DNA of 64,000 nt from Ananas comosus (GCF_001540865.1 NC_033627.1:5983389-6047388); one strand, 5' to 3'; shown: positions 1-10,805, numbered from the stretch's first letter. Notes: generated from the sequence alone by a model not told the origin. Program-made: numbers and translations.

Positions 1-721
1 GCAAAACTTATTGTGATTGAAGTTACTTGCATGCGTATACATATTTGTCATAATCTTTTGTATTTACATGTATGATATATTTATTGGTTAATTGTTAATT
101 GTTGTTTCGTTGTGGATGCATAAATTTCTATTCAAAACATGCATAATAATGCATTACAAATGCATCTTTTTGCCGAAATTTTGAATAAATGGCAGTTTTG
201 ATTGCCAAAATATATATCTTAGCCGGCACTTTTGACTACCACTATAGATATGTATAGTGGCAGTTTTGATTGCCGAAATAGATATCTTAGCCGGCACTTT
301 TGACTGCCACTATAGATATATATAGTGGCAGTTGTGAATGCCGAAATAGATAGATTAGCCGGCACTTTTTACCGCCGAAATAGATATGTATAGTGGCAGT
401 TGTGAATGCCGAAATAGATATTTTAGCGGGCTCTTTTAAGTGCCACTATAGATTCTTTTGAGGGCACTTTTGAGTGCCGAAATAGACATTTTATCTGGCC
501 GTTTTAAGTGCCAGCACTTGTATATATACTGGCAATTTAAAGTGCCGGCTATTTAATATTTACTGGCAGTTTTGAAGAAGTGCCAGCAAAAGAATTGCCG
601 ACTGAGTTTTACCCGGTATTTGTGAGTGCCACAAAGAACTGTCGGAAAAAATCTTTCCTGGCACTTTTGTTATCTTTCCTGGCAGTTTAAACTGCCTCTA
701 AAAGCCCCTTTTGGTGTAGTG
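1..721. mobile_element. CACTA (En/Spm-like) transposon, right end only
   Basis: The segment ends at 708-721 with a string whose reverse complement begins CACTACACCAAAAG, the classical CACTA terminus. Upstream lie direct and inverted copies of short motifs (AGCCGGCACTTTT near 221, 289 and 357, about 68 bp apart; GTGGCAGTT and TGCCGAAATAGAT in between), as expected of the subterminal repeats that CACTA transposases bind. No transposase is present; the rest of the element lies left of the window. The sequence right of 721 belongs to a minus-strand LTR, so this element inserted into that LTR. The 3-bp target duplication cannot be checked without the left end. Confidence 0.8.
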
Positions 722-1717
722 ATATATCATAATAACCCTACAATGCATGAATGCCACATGTATACACATATGCTCAAAAAGGCGACATAGACATAATAAG
801 AAATTCGATGATTTTGAATAGCACCACCCACCTTGTAGTGATGCCGGAAGGCTAAAACTAAAGTCCCACGATTATGGTCGCCGATTTTTCGCGACCCTCG
901 GCAAACGAAGCCGAAAAGAGGTTTTCCTCAACAACTCGACGCAGACTTGTCGGAATTCCAATCCAAGTCTCCCAACGCGTCGGTTTATACTCCAATTAGG
1001 ACTACAAGAGATCAAACCCATGTTAGATCTCATATTTCACAAACTCCATTTCTAACCCTAGGTTTTATACTTAATACCCAACACATACTATTCTTGGAAT
1101 TTCATAGCATAAACAAGCTCTAGAACTCTAAGAAAACTCAAAACCCACCAAAACAAGGAATCTAAACCAAACCCTAACTCATAATCAGATAATCTCACCT
1201 CAACTTCTAGCTTTTTCCTCCACTCAAGCACGAGAGCCAAGCTTCACCCCTAAGCAAGCTTTTTTCTCCTCCAAGCTCCACTCTTGGGGCAAACCCTAGA
1301 GAGAAAAAGAGAGGAAGGGAGAGAGTGGAGAGTGAGAGAAGGTTCTAGAGAGCGAGAGAGAACTTTTCTCTTTTGATCTCAAATGAAGGCAATGAGGACT
1401 AAGGGCTTTGGAACCCTTATATAAAGCCTCCCCATTGATAATTGCACCAAGGCCCCTCACAAAATTAACAGTTTGCTCAACCCGAATTTTTGCGGGTTCG
1501 GGGTTCGGACTCTACAGCCAGGGTCTGGCCGCCGAAGGCATTTCCAGTCTGATTAGCTTGGAATTTTTCCAACTTTGCTCTCCAAGGTCCAAACACCTAT
1601 TTAAACTATTCCGAAGCATTCGAAACATTTAACGGACCTCTACAAACGGTCCATTACCACACTTCGGTCAATTTGACTGAAGTTCGATACAACCTACTGG
1701 GGATTCAGTATATTACA
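722..1717 (-). repeat. Partial LTR, family F2, cut by the CACTA element
   Basis: In minus orientation this is the start of the same long-LTR family as the solo LTR at 25843-28494. Both finish (plus-strand sense) in TATATTACA or TATTACA preceded by a shared 'tcaatttgact-aagttcga' stretch, and both contain a 'gcaccacccacct' block (near 823 and 27263). The remainder should lie left of the CACTA insertion, outside the window. No coding capacity is seen; the ORF at 1408-1632 has no family features. Confidence 0.65.
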
Positions 1718-2445
1718 TGCTCGGTGACGTTCCCTCCATCCTCTCTCTTTATATTTCTCGCATTATTCCCGTCTGTTGAGCCTAGCACCATATGACTTTA
1801 GTACATATTACTCTACTCGGTTATATCTCTATACTCGTCTATTATGATTTAGGAGTAGAGTGGTTGATGACTATCTCTATACATGATGTGACATCATTGT
1901 GACCTAGTTGGTCGGTTTGAGATTCTGGTTAATGACCTATTCGGTTGGCACACCCTGAGGGGTTGATTGTTGGCTACTTGCCAATGGCTATTGATCATAT
2001 TTGCATCGATCGCTACTGCTCGTATGCATTTCACGTACACCAGCAGTTTGCCCACCACAATGGTGTTCTTTTTCGAAAAAGTGTTCGGACTTCCGACTCG
2101 TGAGCCCAGGAGCTTATGCTAGGGTTATATGCCATTAGAGTGGCGTGGCACTTGCCTGAGGTCCTTAGACCGACATGGCGAATTCTAGATTTGGTATTCT
2201 GGACTGATTGTCCGGTTGGCGCATGTTGATGTATAGTAGTGATAGTTGCATTTATATACCTTGTTTCCTCACTTTTATTTACTACTGTATCATTGTTCCT
2301 AGCTACTTTTTGGTTACTAGTGAGTACACTCGTCCTCGACAGTTTGCAGTACCCGTTGGGAGACCCTCTGTTGGTTTCTCAGCCTCCCCATTTCAGGTGA
2401 CATTGGAGGTCCGAGTCGGGACGAGGCGTGAGGCGCGCGCATAGT
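1718..2445 (+). repeat. Family X LTR-like repeat, fragment I
   Basis: Noncoding sequence sharing ordered blocks with 4480-5130, 24690-25842 and 56700-57290: a 'cacgtacaccagc' block (2034), a 'gtgagtacactcg' block (2320) and a stem-loop near 2358-2380 followed by CATTTCAG. The block order matches the 3' half of the F1 and F2 LTRs, so I read family X as a very long, old LTR. No domain is present in any frame. Confidence 0.5.
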
Positions 2446-5400
2446 GAGAGTAGAGTTCGAGAGAGAGTTGGCTTTTGTCGTTATACCACAGATCGGGGTA
2501 ACGAGCTTGAAACCCAATTTTATGTATCGTTTGATTAACGTTAATGTTTCAGTGGTATTGTTTGCATGTTTTACAAAACGTGGACTCTGTGCATTGCTTT
2601 GGACAGCATGTAATCACTGTTAGAGACCTCTTGACTGATCGTCAAAGGTCTGGGAGCCATTGCGGAGTTAATTGTGGTCGCATGGTGTTGTTGGTGAAAA
2701 TTCGCCGAACGGATGTAGGTTATTTGGTAGGTTTTGGTGTTTTAGTGTTGTGGATAGCCTGAGAACCCCGCCATGCCTTGTTGACTGGTTGCTACTGCCA
2801 TTCTCGAAGTGCGAAGATGGTAGATTAGCAGCGGAAGGGTTTCAGAGCCTGTTTCGGCGACTTCGAAAATTCGGTTCAACAGATTTTCGTGTAACTGATC
2901 CTTTTGTACTTGTTGGGAGTTGTTGCTATCCCAGACAGTATGGGACTTTGTTGGAATAGTTCGAACCCGATGCTCGAGGTCCTGGAATCCCACAATTGGA
3001 ATTTCAAGGTGATCGGCACACGAATAGGGGTTTAGGTGTATTTTTTGTGTGCGTTTTGATTCCATTTTCGCGAAGTGGGTGGTCGCTGATGGTTGCAGCA
3101 GTAGGGAAGCCATGTTGGCTGGTTGGGACCTTATTGGTGCGAGGCATGGACCAGCGATGAGCCCTAGGTGGGTTCCAAATCCAAAAACAGTAATTTTCGA
3201 GAACCCGACACGGTGAATTTTGGGAATTTCGCTTTTGGATCGCACCACTTAGCGTGCGGTTGTCCCGACACCCAAAAGTGAGTGTTTGGGGATATCAAGG
3301 ATGGTCACATGACTTTCGGAGTATCTCAGTACACTTAGGAGCTTAACAGAACCCTGAAATGCAGAAATCGAGCGATTTCGGGAGTGGTTTCGTACCGCAT
3401 TGGTTGCTGCTGTTTGCAGCAGTGTGGTAGCCTTATTGGCTGGTGTTGGGGTGAGGTGTGACTCCTCTGGTCACTGCAAGATGGTTGCAGGTGGCTCCAG
3501 TGCCGAAAGGGGCACCCTGGGAGCCAAATCGGTGATTTTTGGGATCTTAGCTTTCCATTTTGACGCACTATTTGTGCAGCTGCCCCAATAGGATTAAATT
3601 AATGTATTGGGACAGCGAATGAGATAGGCTTTGGGTCAGACTTGCTCTAGAATGCTCCGTGGGTTGGGTTGTCATTCCGACGAGTCAATGCAACGATCGG
3701 GCAATCTTTCGGTGATGTTGAACGGGATCCTAAAATTCAATTGCTCGCCTGTCGGTTTCACTTGAAACCATAGCTTTTGTAATTAGCGGGTTTGAGCTAA
3801 TTACGTTTTTGGTGGGACTTTGTATAGGTCCGGACTATGGCAGGAGACATTGACGAGGGTCGACGACCTGGTTTTATTCTTCGGTAGAGGTGGGTACTTC
3901 GATCCGAAGTCGATAAAGTGGTGCTTACTCGGTGATTTCTATCCTTGTTATCTCTTTTCATTTATTTGATGTTGCTTGAGCTTTCGTACACCACTTGACT
4001 TCGTAGTTAGTCGCTCTACACTTACTCCTATTTCATATGATCATGATCTAGTATAGAGCGATGTTCCTGATGATTGAGCCACCCATGGTATGTTCATAGT
4101 AGATGACCTTGACGTTAGTTGACTTTATAGTCGGTGACACTCGTAATAGATTTGACATTAGTTGACTTTATAGTCGGTGACACTCGTAGTCATCTACATT
4201 GTATGTTTTGACATTAGTTGACCTTATAGTCGGTGAAACTTTCATTTTGACATGATTATAGTAGATGATATGACATTAATTGACCTTGTGGTTGGTGACA
4301 CTCATATTCGTACATAACATAATTTGACATCAGTTGACCTTATGATCGGTGACATCTCTAGTGATCTATTGGTGACTAGGTTATATAGACCTTATCGGTC
4401 AGTGACATAGTGACATTTCCTTCGAAAACAGTGGATTTGATTCGGTTGACCATTCGTGGAGTACTCTTTCAGCTAGTTGTTGTTGTGGGCCTTTGAGCAT
4501 ACTGCATCAATTGCCACAGCTTGTGAGCATTTTCACGTACACCAGCGGTCTGATCCACCGCAAGAGGATGTTCTTTTCTTAAAAAGTGGTCGTATATCCG
4601 ATCTGTGAGCCCTACAAGGTGCCTGTTAGGGTTATATGCCAGGTAGGTGAGCAGAATGTGGTTTAGCTTGAGGTCTTTTGACGACCAATACAGCAGTGGT
4701 TTTGGTTAATTGTTGGTTTCGTTCACCTAGTTGATGCATAGGTACGTTCTACGGTTAGTTACAGTAGCAGAAAGTTATATGCTGATTGGAAGTTGTAATT
4801 CCTTCTTAGCCGTTATTGCTACTATTCTGGTATACCTGTTGATTATGCCTCATTGTTGTTTTCTGCTAAGTAGTAGTATTTTCGCATTTATTGTCTATTA
4901 TTATCCTATTGCTACTGACTCTATGATATCTGTTCTTTACTTTGGTTATCTCTTACTTTACGGTGAGTACAGCTCGCCTTCGTTGGCTTGCGACATTCAC
5001 TGGGAAGGGAGATATGTTTACATGTTATCACCCGCTACCATTTTTCAGATGATGCGAACGGTAGGGGTTGGGACAATACGTGAGGACGGCATAGCTTGAT
5101 CGCATTAGCGGTCCTTACCCTAGTTCTTTCCCTTTTACTTTTTTAGCAGACTAAATAATCGAATGGTTCAGTTATATAATCATTTATTATTGCTTGAATA
5201 ATAATCGTGGATTTGTATAAACTTGGGATTTCTAGTATGCATGAACTCGAAGTTTTTCAGGATTTTTAGTATATCGTTTATTGAAATCTTGTTATCTGGT
5301 TTTCTACCTCTCGAGGTAGTTAGTTTTCAAGGATTGAGGTTCCGTGTAGGAAACAGTTTTCAAAAACTGTAATACCTAATAATTTGAAATTGAAGTTTGA
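2446..5400 (+). repeat. Family X LTR-like repeat, copy II
   Basis: A second, longer stretch of the same family. It aligns by eye with 55850-57290 (a 'ggtaacgagc' block, then a 'ctggactaatcgtccaaggtc'-like block near 2630) and at its end with 28600-28690 (a 'ctcgaggtag' block near 5311). Many indels separate the copies, so this one is old. Open frames here (for example 2742-3248 minus) are short, lack domains and are not conserved between copies. It includes the tandem array at 4108-4420. Confidence 0.5.
4108..4420 (+). repeat. Imperfect tandem array, 40-65 bp units
   Basis: Five to six units carry the core 'tgacattagttgac' followed by 'ttatagtcggtgacac'. Cores lie near 4112, 4151, 4206, 4271 and 4323, with a decayed one near 4385. 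Unit length varies because the spacer between cores changes. It lies within family X copy II; the other X copies do not show the same expansion. Confidence 0.75.
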
Positions 5401-5416
5401 TATATATATATGAGTC

Positions 5417-5956
5417 GGTCTGGTATGCTTCTGGAAGCACGGAGCGCTCCGTGCTTCCAAGTTGTTTTCGATGTTCAGACTTTCGAATCGACGATCGGCT
5501 CTGTTAGACTTGATCTAGAGTATTTGAAGTATCTAGAAAATAAATTTTGCGATTTTTCGATATCATTTGCCAAGTGATCGAAGTGGCTCAAAATCAACAG
5601 CGAAAATAAAAATCTTACAAAATATGATGATATGACATTAAAATTTTAAATCAAAGTTATTGATCTTGTTTTATATGGTATAAAGAATTTTCTATCAAAA
5701 TTTCATATAATTTGGATATATCTACACCGTTAAACTTGCAAACGGCTCACCATGGCCATTAAAATTATTGATTTTGAGCCCCTTCGGCCCTTCGATCACT
5801 AGGCAAATGATATCGAAAAATCGCAAAATTTATTTTCTACGTACTTCAAATACTCTAGATCAACTCTAACGGAGCCGATCGTCGATTCAAAAGTCCGAAC
5901 ATCGAAAACGACTTGGAAGCACGGAGGCCTCCGTGCTTCCATAAGCATACCAGCAC
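5417..5956. mobile_element. Foldback MITE, family M1, copy 1 (complete)
   Basis: The two ends are long inverted repeats of roughly 150-190 bp: the left arm starts with 'ctggtatgctt' and the right arm ends with its reverse complement. Near each tip is a second small palindrome of the form GGAAGCACGGA...TCCGTGCTTCC, so each arm can fold on itself. The element sits between TA-rich repeats, consistent with TA target preference. No coding capacity. Related copies lie at 7037-7298 and 43241-43777. Confidence 0.8.
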
Positions 5957-5983
5957 AACTATATATATATATATATATATATA

Positions 5984-6206
5984 GAGTGGAGCTAGAATAC
6001 TTGTACAAGTACCATGGGGGTGGTGCTTTAGTGTTTTTAGCCCTTAGATGGAGAGATGTGAGGTTGAGATGATGGTGGTAGGTGGTGGTAGGTGGAATAG
6101 TGTTTGATCCAAGGACTATTAGTAATCAAGAAGTAGATCTAATGGCTAAAAACCTAATAGCACCATGGGGGTGATACTTGTAAAAGTATCATAACTCAAC
6201 TCTATA
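5984..6206. mobile_element. Small MITE with about 28-bp TIRs
   Basis: The left end (gag-t-ggagctagaatact, then tgtacaagta) is mirrored at the right end (acttgtaaaagtatcataactcaactc). 'accatggggg' appears just inside both ends, in the same orientation. It is flanked by (TA)n on both sides and is noncoding. Confidence 0.7.
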
Positions 6207-6228
6207 TATATATATATATATATATATA

Positions 6229-6440
6229 TTCTGGTTGCTATACTATTGATGGTACCAAACGCTCGGTGCTATCGACTTTTCTGCTGTTGGATCTACCCCT
6301 TTGACCATTTTCACTGCTAGATCATACTATTTAACCAACTATCCACTCAATCCTAGAAAACCACTATCATCCTAACCGCACTGTAAATTCGATAGCACTA
6401 AGCGCTTGATATTATTGATAGTATAGTAACATAATTCATA
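6229..6440. mobile_element. Small MITE, ATAGTAT-type TIR, copy 1
   Basis: The ends carry mirrored 'tgctatactattgatggtacc' and 'atattattgatagtatagtaac' strings. The interior shares 'accaactatccactca' with the next element. Noncoding, bounded on the left by TA repeats. Confidence 0.55.
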
Positions 6441-6451
6441 TTTGTGTACAT

Positions 6452-6738
6452 ATAGAGTTGAGTTGAAATACTATTAATAGTTTCATATGTGTATATAGAG
6501 TTGGGCTCTTTTGCTATTAATTTTTTAGCCGTTAGATCTACACTTTGATCAATTTCACCTTTTAATTAGATCATACTATATTCAACCAACTATCCACTCA
6601 ACCCTAGCAGGACTACCACTAAACCTTGGGGGACCACTATCATTTTAACCTTGTAATTTTTCATTCCAGTGTTAATACCTTGATAGCAAAAGCGCCTGAA
6701 TATTATTAGTAGTACGACTTCCAGTCTAATTTTATATA
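6452..6738. mobile_element. Small MITE, ATAGTAT-type TIR, copy 2
   Basis: It begins near 'gagttgagttgaaatact', ends near 'agtacgacttccagtctaat', and shares interior blocks with 6229-6440. The left end seems to contain a partial internal repeat (a 'tatatagagttg' string occurs at both 6451 and 6495), suggesting insertion beside or into another copy. Confidence 0.5.
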
Positions 6739-6743
6739 TATAT

Positions 6744-6971
6744 AGAACTAGACTGAAATACTATCAATAGCACCAAGTTATTAGTGCTATTAGTTTTTTA
6801 ACCCTTGGATTGAGAAATGTGCGGTTATGATAATGTGGGCCCCCTAGGGTTGAGTGGGTGGTTGGTTGAATAGTATAATCTAACGGGTAAAAATAATCAA
6901 AAGGGTTAATCTAACGGCAGAAAACTTGATAGCACCAAGTGCTTGGTACTATCGATAGCATAGCAGCTGGA

Positions 6972-6976
<5 letters not shown>
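6744..6976. mobile_element. Small MITE, ATAGTAT-type TIR, copy 3
   Basis: The left end 'actagactgaaatactatc' and 'aatagcaccaag' is mirrored at the right end by 'cttggtactatcgatagca' and 'tagcagctggact'. It is flanked by TA repeats and noncoding. The interior orientation is opposite to the two preceding elements. Confidence 0.65.
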
Positions 6977-7035
<59 letters not shown>

Positions 7036-7036
7036 N
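6977..7036. repeat. TA then GA microsatellite ending in one N
   Basis: A (TA)n run passes into (GA)n and stops at a single N (7036). Immediately after the N the sequence is the middle of an M1 MITE, so the left half of that MITE is missing exactly at the N. The N may mark an unresolved join. Confidence 0.85.
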
Positions 7037-7297
7037 ATAAAACAAGATCAATATCTTTGATCTAAAATTTTAACGTCATATTATCACGTTTTGTAAGATT
7101 TTTATTTTCAGCCGTTGATTTTGAGCCCCTTCGTTCGCTGGGCAAATAATATCGAAAAATCGCATAATTTATTTTCTAGGTACTTCAAATACTCTAGATC
7201 AAGTTTAACGGAGCCAATCGAGGATTCGAAAGTCGCAACATGGAAAACGATCTAGAAGCACGGATGGCTCCGTGCTTCCAGAAGCATAGTAGCCTCA

Positions 7298-7298
<1 letters not shown>
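7037..7298. mobile_element. Foldback MITE, family M1, copy 2 (right half)
   Basis: It matches the right half of 5417-5956 through the 'cgaaaaatcgca', 'caaatactctagatcaa' and 'gcacgga-ggctccgtgctt' blocks. The left half is absent, replaced by the microsatellite and the N at 7036. It is followed by (TC)n and (TA)n. Confidence 0.75.
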
Positions 7299-7336
<38 letters not shown>

Positions 7337-7340
7337 GGTG

Positions 7341-8264
7341 TTTATATGTGGAGTTAGAGAGAGAGTTGGCTTTTGTCGCGAATAGGGAATCGATTTTGGC
7401 GAAACAAAATCGCAGGTTTGAAGGTCTGGCAGTGCCGAAAGTGCTGGCGTGATCTGTTCGTAAATCTGTCAAACCGATCGTCCGGAATCGCACGTTGTTC
7501 GAGGGTGGGTCAATATTACATCTTTGGATCTTTTCGCGAAAGTCACTATATTTTATGTATGGAATCGCGAGAGATCGCTTGTGGAGGTGCGTTGACGCGT
7601 TTTACACGCGCCCTAAATGACTCAGGGTGAAATTTGCTATGTATGAGAGGTTTCATGCAATTGTAGACCTAGGTATATAGGTTGCATTAGGGTTTTCTCT
7701 TTGGCCTCCCTTGTCCACCCCGAGCCCTAGCCGCCTCCTTTCCCTCCCCTGACCACGTTGCGCGCCTCCCCGACCGCCAGCGAGCCCTCTCCGGCCAGCC
7801 CAGTTCAGCCACCATCTTCCCTCACTCCTCTCTTGGGTTTCCTCTCCCTTCCCTTTCCTCCTCGAGCTCATGCAACCTCGAGAGGAAGGCCGCACCCTGC
7901 GGACCCCACCTCCGGCCCCCCCTGAACACTGACCGTCCCTCCCCCGCAACCCCCGTAGCCGCCGAGCGCAGCCGTCAAGTCTGCTGCTCTCCTCGGGCCG
8001 TCCCTGACAGTGGCAGCCCTGCTTCATTCAAAGCACCGTCGTCGCCTCCCATGAGCAGTACCGCAGCCTCCCACTGGTCCAGAGGGACGCGCTACCGCCG
8101 CCGCTCACCTTCCCGATAGCTGCCATCGCCGAAAGGAGCTCCCAGACTGAGCCTAGTTTTGGTCGGGTCGAGCTCCTACCAGCGTCGCTGTCGCCACTAC
8201 TCACCGTCGTCGGCCAAGGTGAGCACAGTACTTCCCTTCCCCTTCGCACTGACCTTTGGGGCGC
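7341..8264 (+). repeat. Family X LTR-like repeat, copy III, first part
   Basis: It aligns block by block with 54410-55620: a 'gtgatctgttcg' block (7449 and 54512), a 'cattttatgta'-like block, an 'agggttt' block and a GC-rich proline/arginine-coding-looking stretch, then AGGTGAGCAC (8218 and 55612). The reading frames in the GC-rich part are not shared with the homologous stretch, so I do not call a gene. The copy is interrupted at 8265 by the LTR of element A and seems to resume at 23775. Confidence 0.5.
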
Positions 8265-8419
8265 TGTAGCACACTGGACCTTTGGAAATTGCGAGGTTCG
8301 AGTATTTGATTTGTCTTCCGAACTTTTCCATACTTGGTGGAGGGCCGTCGATGGTATACCGGCCTAAAAGTTCGATCTCGAGAGTTTTGGCTGAGTCCTG
8401 AGAGTTTTTACTCTCGGGG

Positions 8420-8620
8420 ACCGGTCCCTGATAGGAGAGACCGGTCCCCCAGTGAACAGTGCTGCGTAGCCGGCGAGGCAACCGGTCCCTGGCAGTCGAG
8501 ACCGGTCCCCGAGCGCGTCTGCGCGGGGAGAGACCGGTCCCGCGCAGGGAGAGACCGGTTCCCGAACGTTGGATTTTCGGGGGCAGGCTGAGAGACCGGT
8601 CCCAGGTCGGGGAGACCGGT
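8420..8620. promoter_or_regulatory. Helically spaced ACCGGT array, GAG/CCC flank type
   Basis: Eight ACCGGT hexamers start at 8420, 8440, 8481, 8501, 8533, 8554, 8595 and 8615, most inside a longer GAGACCGGTCCC. Gaps are 20, 41, 20, 32, 21, 41 and 20 bp, each near a multiple of 10.4-10.5 bp, so the sites would face one side of the helix. The array lies 155-355 bp from the LTR start, the usual enhancer/promoter part of an LTR. A binding role is inference; expansion of a 20-bp minisatellite unit is the simplest alternative. Confidence 0.6.
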
Positions 8621-10343
8621 CCCTCTGGGCGAAAACTGCCCAGACCGGGCTGATGTGATTTTGGATTTTTGAGGGGCTTATCAGGATTTTGTTACTTTAG
8701 AGCCTATAGAGAGCCTTTCTTCTCTCTCTTTCCCTCATTTCTCTCAACCCTTTGCATTCTAGAGAGAGAAGAAGAGAGGGAGAAGGAGAAGAAGGAGAAG
8801 AAGAGGAGAAGGAGCTTGCTTGGAGGCCTTGGAGCACCATCTTCTTCCTCATTTCTCACCTTTGGAGACTTGGAGCTTGCTTTTGGAGCTTTGTGGTGGA
8901 TCAAACTTCAACCCTAATTGGTTTTGAGCTTGGATTGAAGCTTCTCTTGAGGTTGGTAGCTTGTAATCCCCATTTGATACATATTTTCCTAGGTTTTACT
9001 AGATGAAACCCTAGATTTTGGGATTTAGGGTTTATTTTAGGGGTTTTTGGATTTGAGGCTTCTTGATCTCATTTGAATGGTTTGGAACCTTTATATAGGT
9101 TTGATTGGGAGACCTCTACCTTCCATTTGAGGATTAAAAGAGGGTTTTTCACTTGAGGTGAGTTTTCTTCAACCCTAGGTTGAAGAACTTAATGATTGAG
9201 CTATTTGCTCTTCGTTTCGTTTGGGTGACCCTATTTTTGATGTTTCTAAGGTACTAGGAAGCTTGTGGATACCTTCGTTCGGCGAAACGAAGAAATCGAT
9301 TTTGGTGGGTTTGACTTCATAAAAATGGGGCAAAATGGCCCTTATGCCTTCTAAACTTTTTGTAAAGTATTTTTTAATGCAAATTCATGCTAAACATGAT
9401 TTATATGAATTTTAGAACACTTAACATGCATGCCTCATGTATCGTAAAATTTGTACTCCATATAGTAGAGCTATATGTGTAGATTGCATGCATTGTGGAT
9501 AGTGCTTGGTTTTGCAAATTGAGAACATGTCTCCATACTAGAATTGAGTGAACTATGCATCATGAACATATTAATGCCATGCTTGGGACTCGTTGAACAA
9601 AAGTGTCATAAAGAGGCACTTGGAATTAGTAAACTATAAGAATGCAACTTAGAGACATGATGGTAGGCAATTGTACATCTGCTATATATTCCATGTTAGA
9701 GACATGATGACATAGAGATAGGCCTTTGGGATACTTGACACATTCCATGTTATTAGACATGAGGACTTGGTACTTGCGATAGGATATACGATTACTTGCC
9801 ATTGTGCTCATTCGCACATGCTTTTGAGGGTCGCTCCCTACAAGCCGGTACTCCGGAGATAGCCATCGCGATACATATTCGCCGTGCGGGATTGGGCGCC
9901 GAAGTGGATTGCCGTGGGACAGGCTCATTCCTAGAGTGGGGGTGTTGACTACCACGGGGCCATTAGGCTCGGCACCGGCCAGAGAGCCTTCGGGTGGGTC
10001 TCAGGGCCATAGACAGCCTTCGGGTGGGTCTCTTCAGATTTGACTTGAGTATTCGTCATGACATGTGGACAGATGATGACTTAGGGTATTACTTGAACAT
10101 TGACTAGAATAGTAAACAACGGAACTTTAGTATTTCGCATTGTGAACATTATGATAGTTGGAGACTTTTACTTTATGCATAATTGCTTCATACTTATGCT
10201 AATTACGCTAAGTAGAGATATCATGTTGTAGTAGGTTACATCATTTTTACTTACCTTTCGCTTTTCTACATTTATAGTCACTGACATCTTTTGTAGCTTT
10301 GGGCCTCGTGGTGCATTCACTGAAGTCAGTGATTGCCCACTGG

Positions 10344-10362
10344 GAACTATTTTTAATAGTTC
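10344..10362 (+). promoter_or_regulatory. Conserved LTR stem-loop (element A)
   Basis: GAACTAT and ATAGTTC flank a 5-nt loop. It is preceded by 'cactgg' and followed by 'tcacgcccc', and lies about 420 nt from the LTR end. The same arrangement recurs in the other LTR families here with different but complementary stem bases. It would be transcribed in the R or U5 part of the element RNA. Confidence 0.6.
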
Positions 10363-10792
10363 TCACGCCCCTATTTTGTAGTTTACTTTTCAGAGCCTTC
10401 GGCACCGGCGGAGGCACGAGATCGCGGCAAGGGGATCGCTTAGCTAGCTAGCGAGGAGCGGTACTTTGCCTAGGTGGTTACTCTTTCTTTTGTAGTTGAG
10501 AGAGTGAGAGGTTTTGTATCCATGTATAGAGACCACCTATGTATCTACCTATAGCACTTGTATCTGGGATTTTCTTGTATCACTTTATATTTTTATTTGG
10601 TGGATTTACAGTTTTATCCTTATCCCTTGTTGTAGCATGTAGACATTTATTATGCTCTGATACTCCTAGATGTCTTGTATTATTGCTTTTATTATTATTG
10701 TTTTTAGACGCCTTATATGTTTTAGACGTATGGCGGGTCTGGGCACGCGCCGGGCGGGCTTCCGCTGGGTCCCGGGGCGTGACAGATTAATT

Positions 10793-10805
10793 TGGTATCA
10801 GAGCC
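10793..10805 (+). promoter_or_regulatory. Primer-binding site, initiator Met tRNA (element A)
   Basis: TGGTATCAGAGCC, the usual plant site complementary to the 3' end of initiator methionine tRNA, lies just after the 5' LTR end. Confidence 0.92.

Larger units (their letters stand above)
8265..10784 (+). repeat. 5' LTR of element A (family F1, 2520 bp)
   Basis: It starts TGTAGCACACTGGACC and ends GGGGCGTGACA, so it has TG...CA ends; a primer-binding site follows 8 bp later. It aligns end to end with the solo LTR at 18209-21147 and with both LTRs of element C. Inside, in order: the ACCGGT array (8420-8620), purine-rich GAGAAGG runs (8760-8815), AAACCCTA-type strings near 9005, a possible splice donor AGGTGAGT (9156), the stem-loop at 10344-10362 and a possible acceptor TTTTCAG (10387-10393). 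No matching 3' LTR of element A is in the window. Confidence 0.88.

Noticed and set aside
2742..3248. 168-residue minus frame
   Set aside because: Within family X copy II, no domain, not kept in other copies.
8420..8620. CRISPR array
   Set aside because: Plant context, 6-12 bp cores, spacers of unequal length and no adjacent cas genes.
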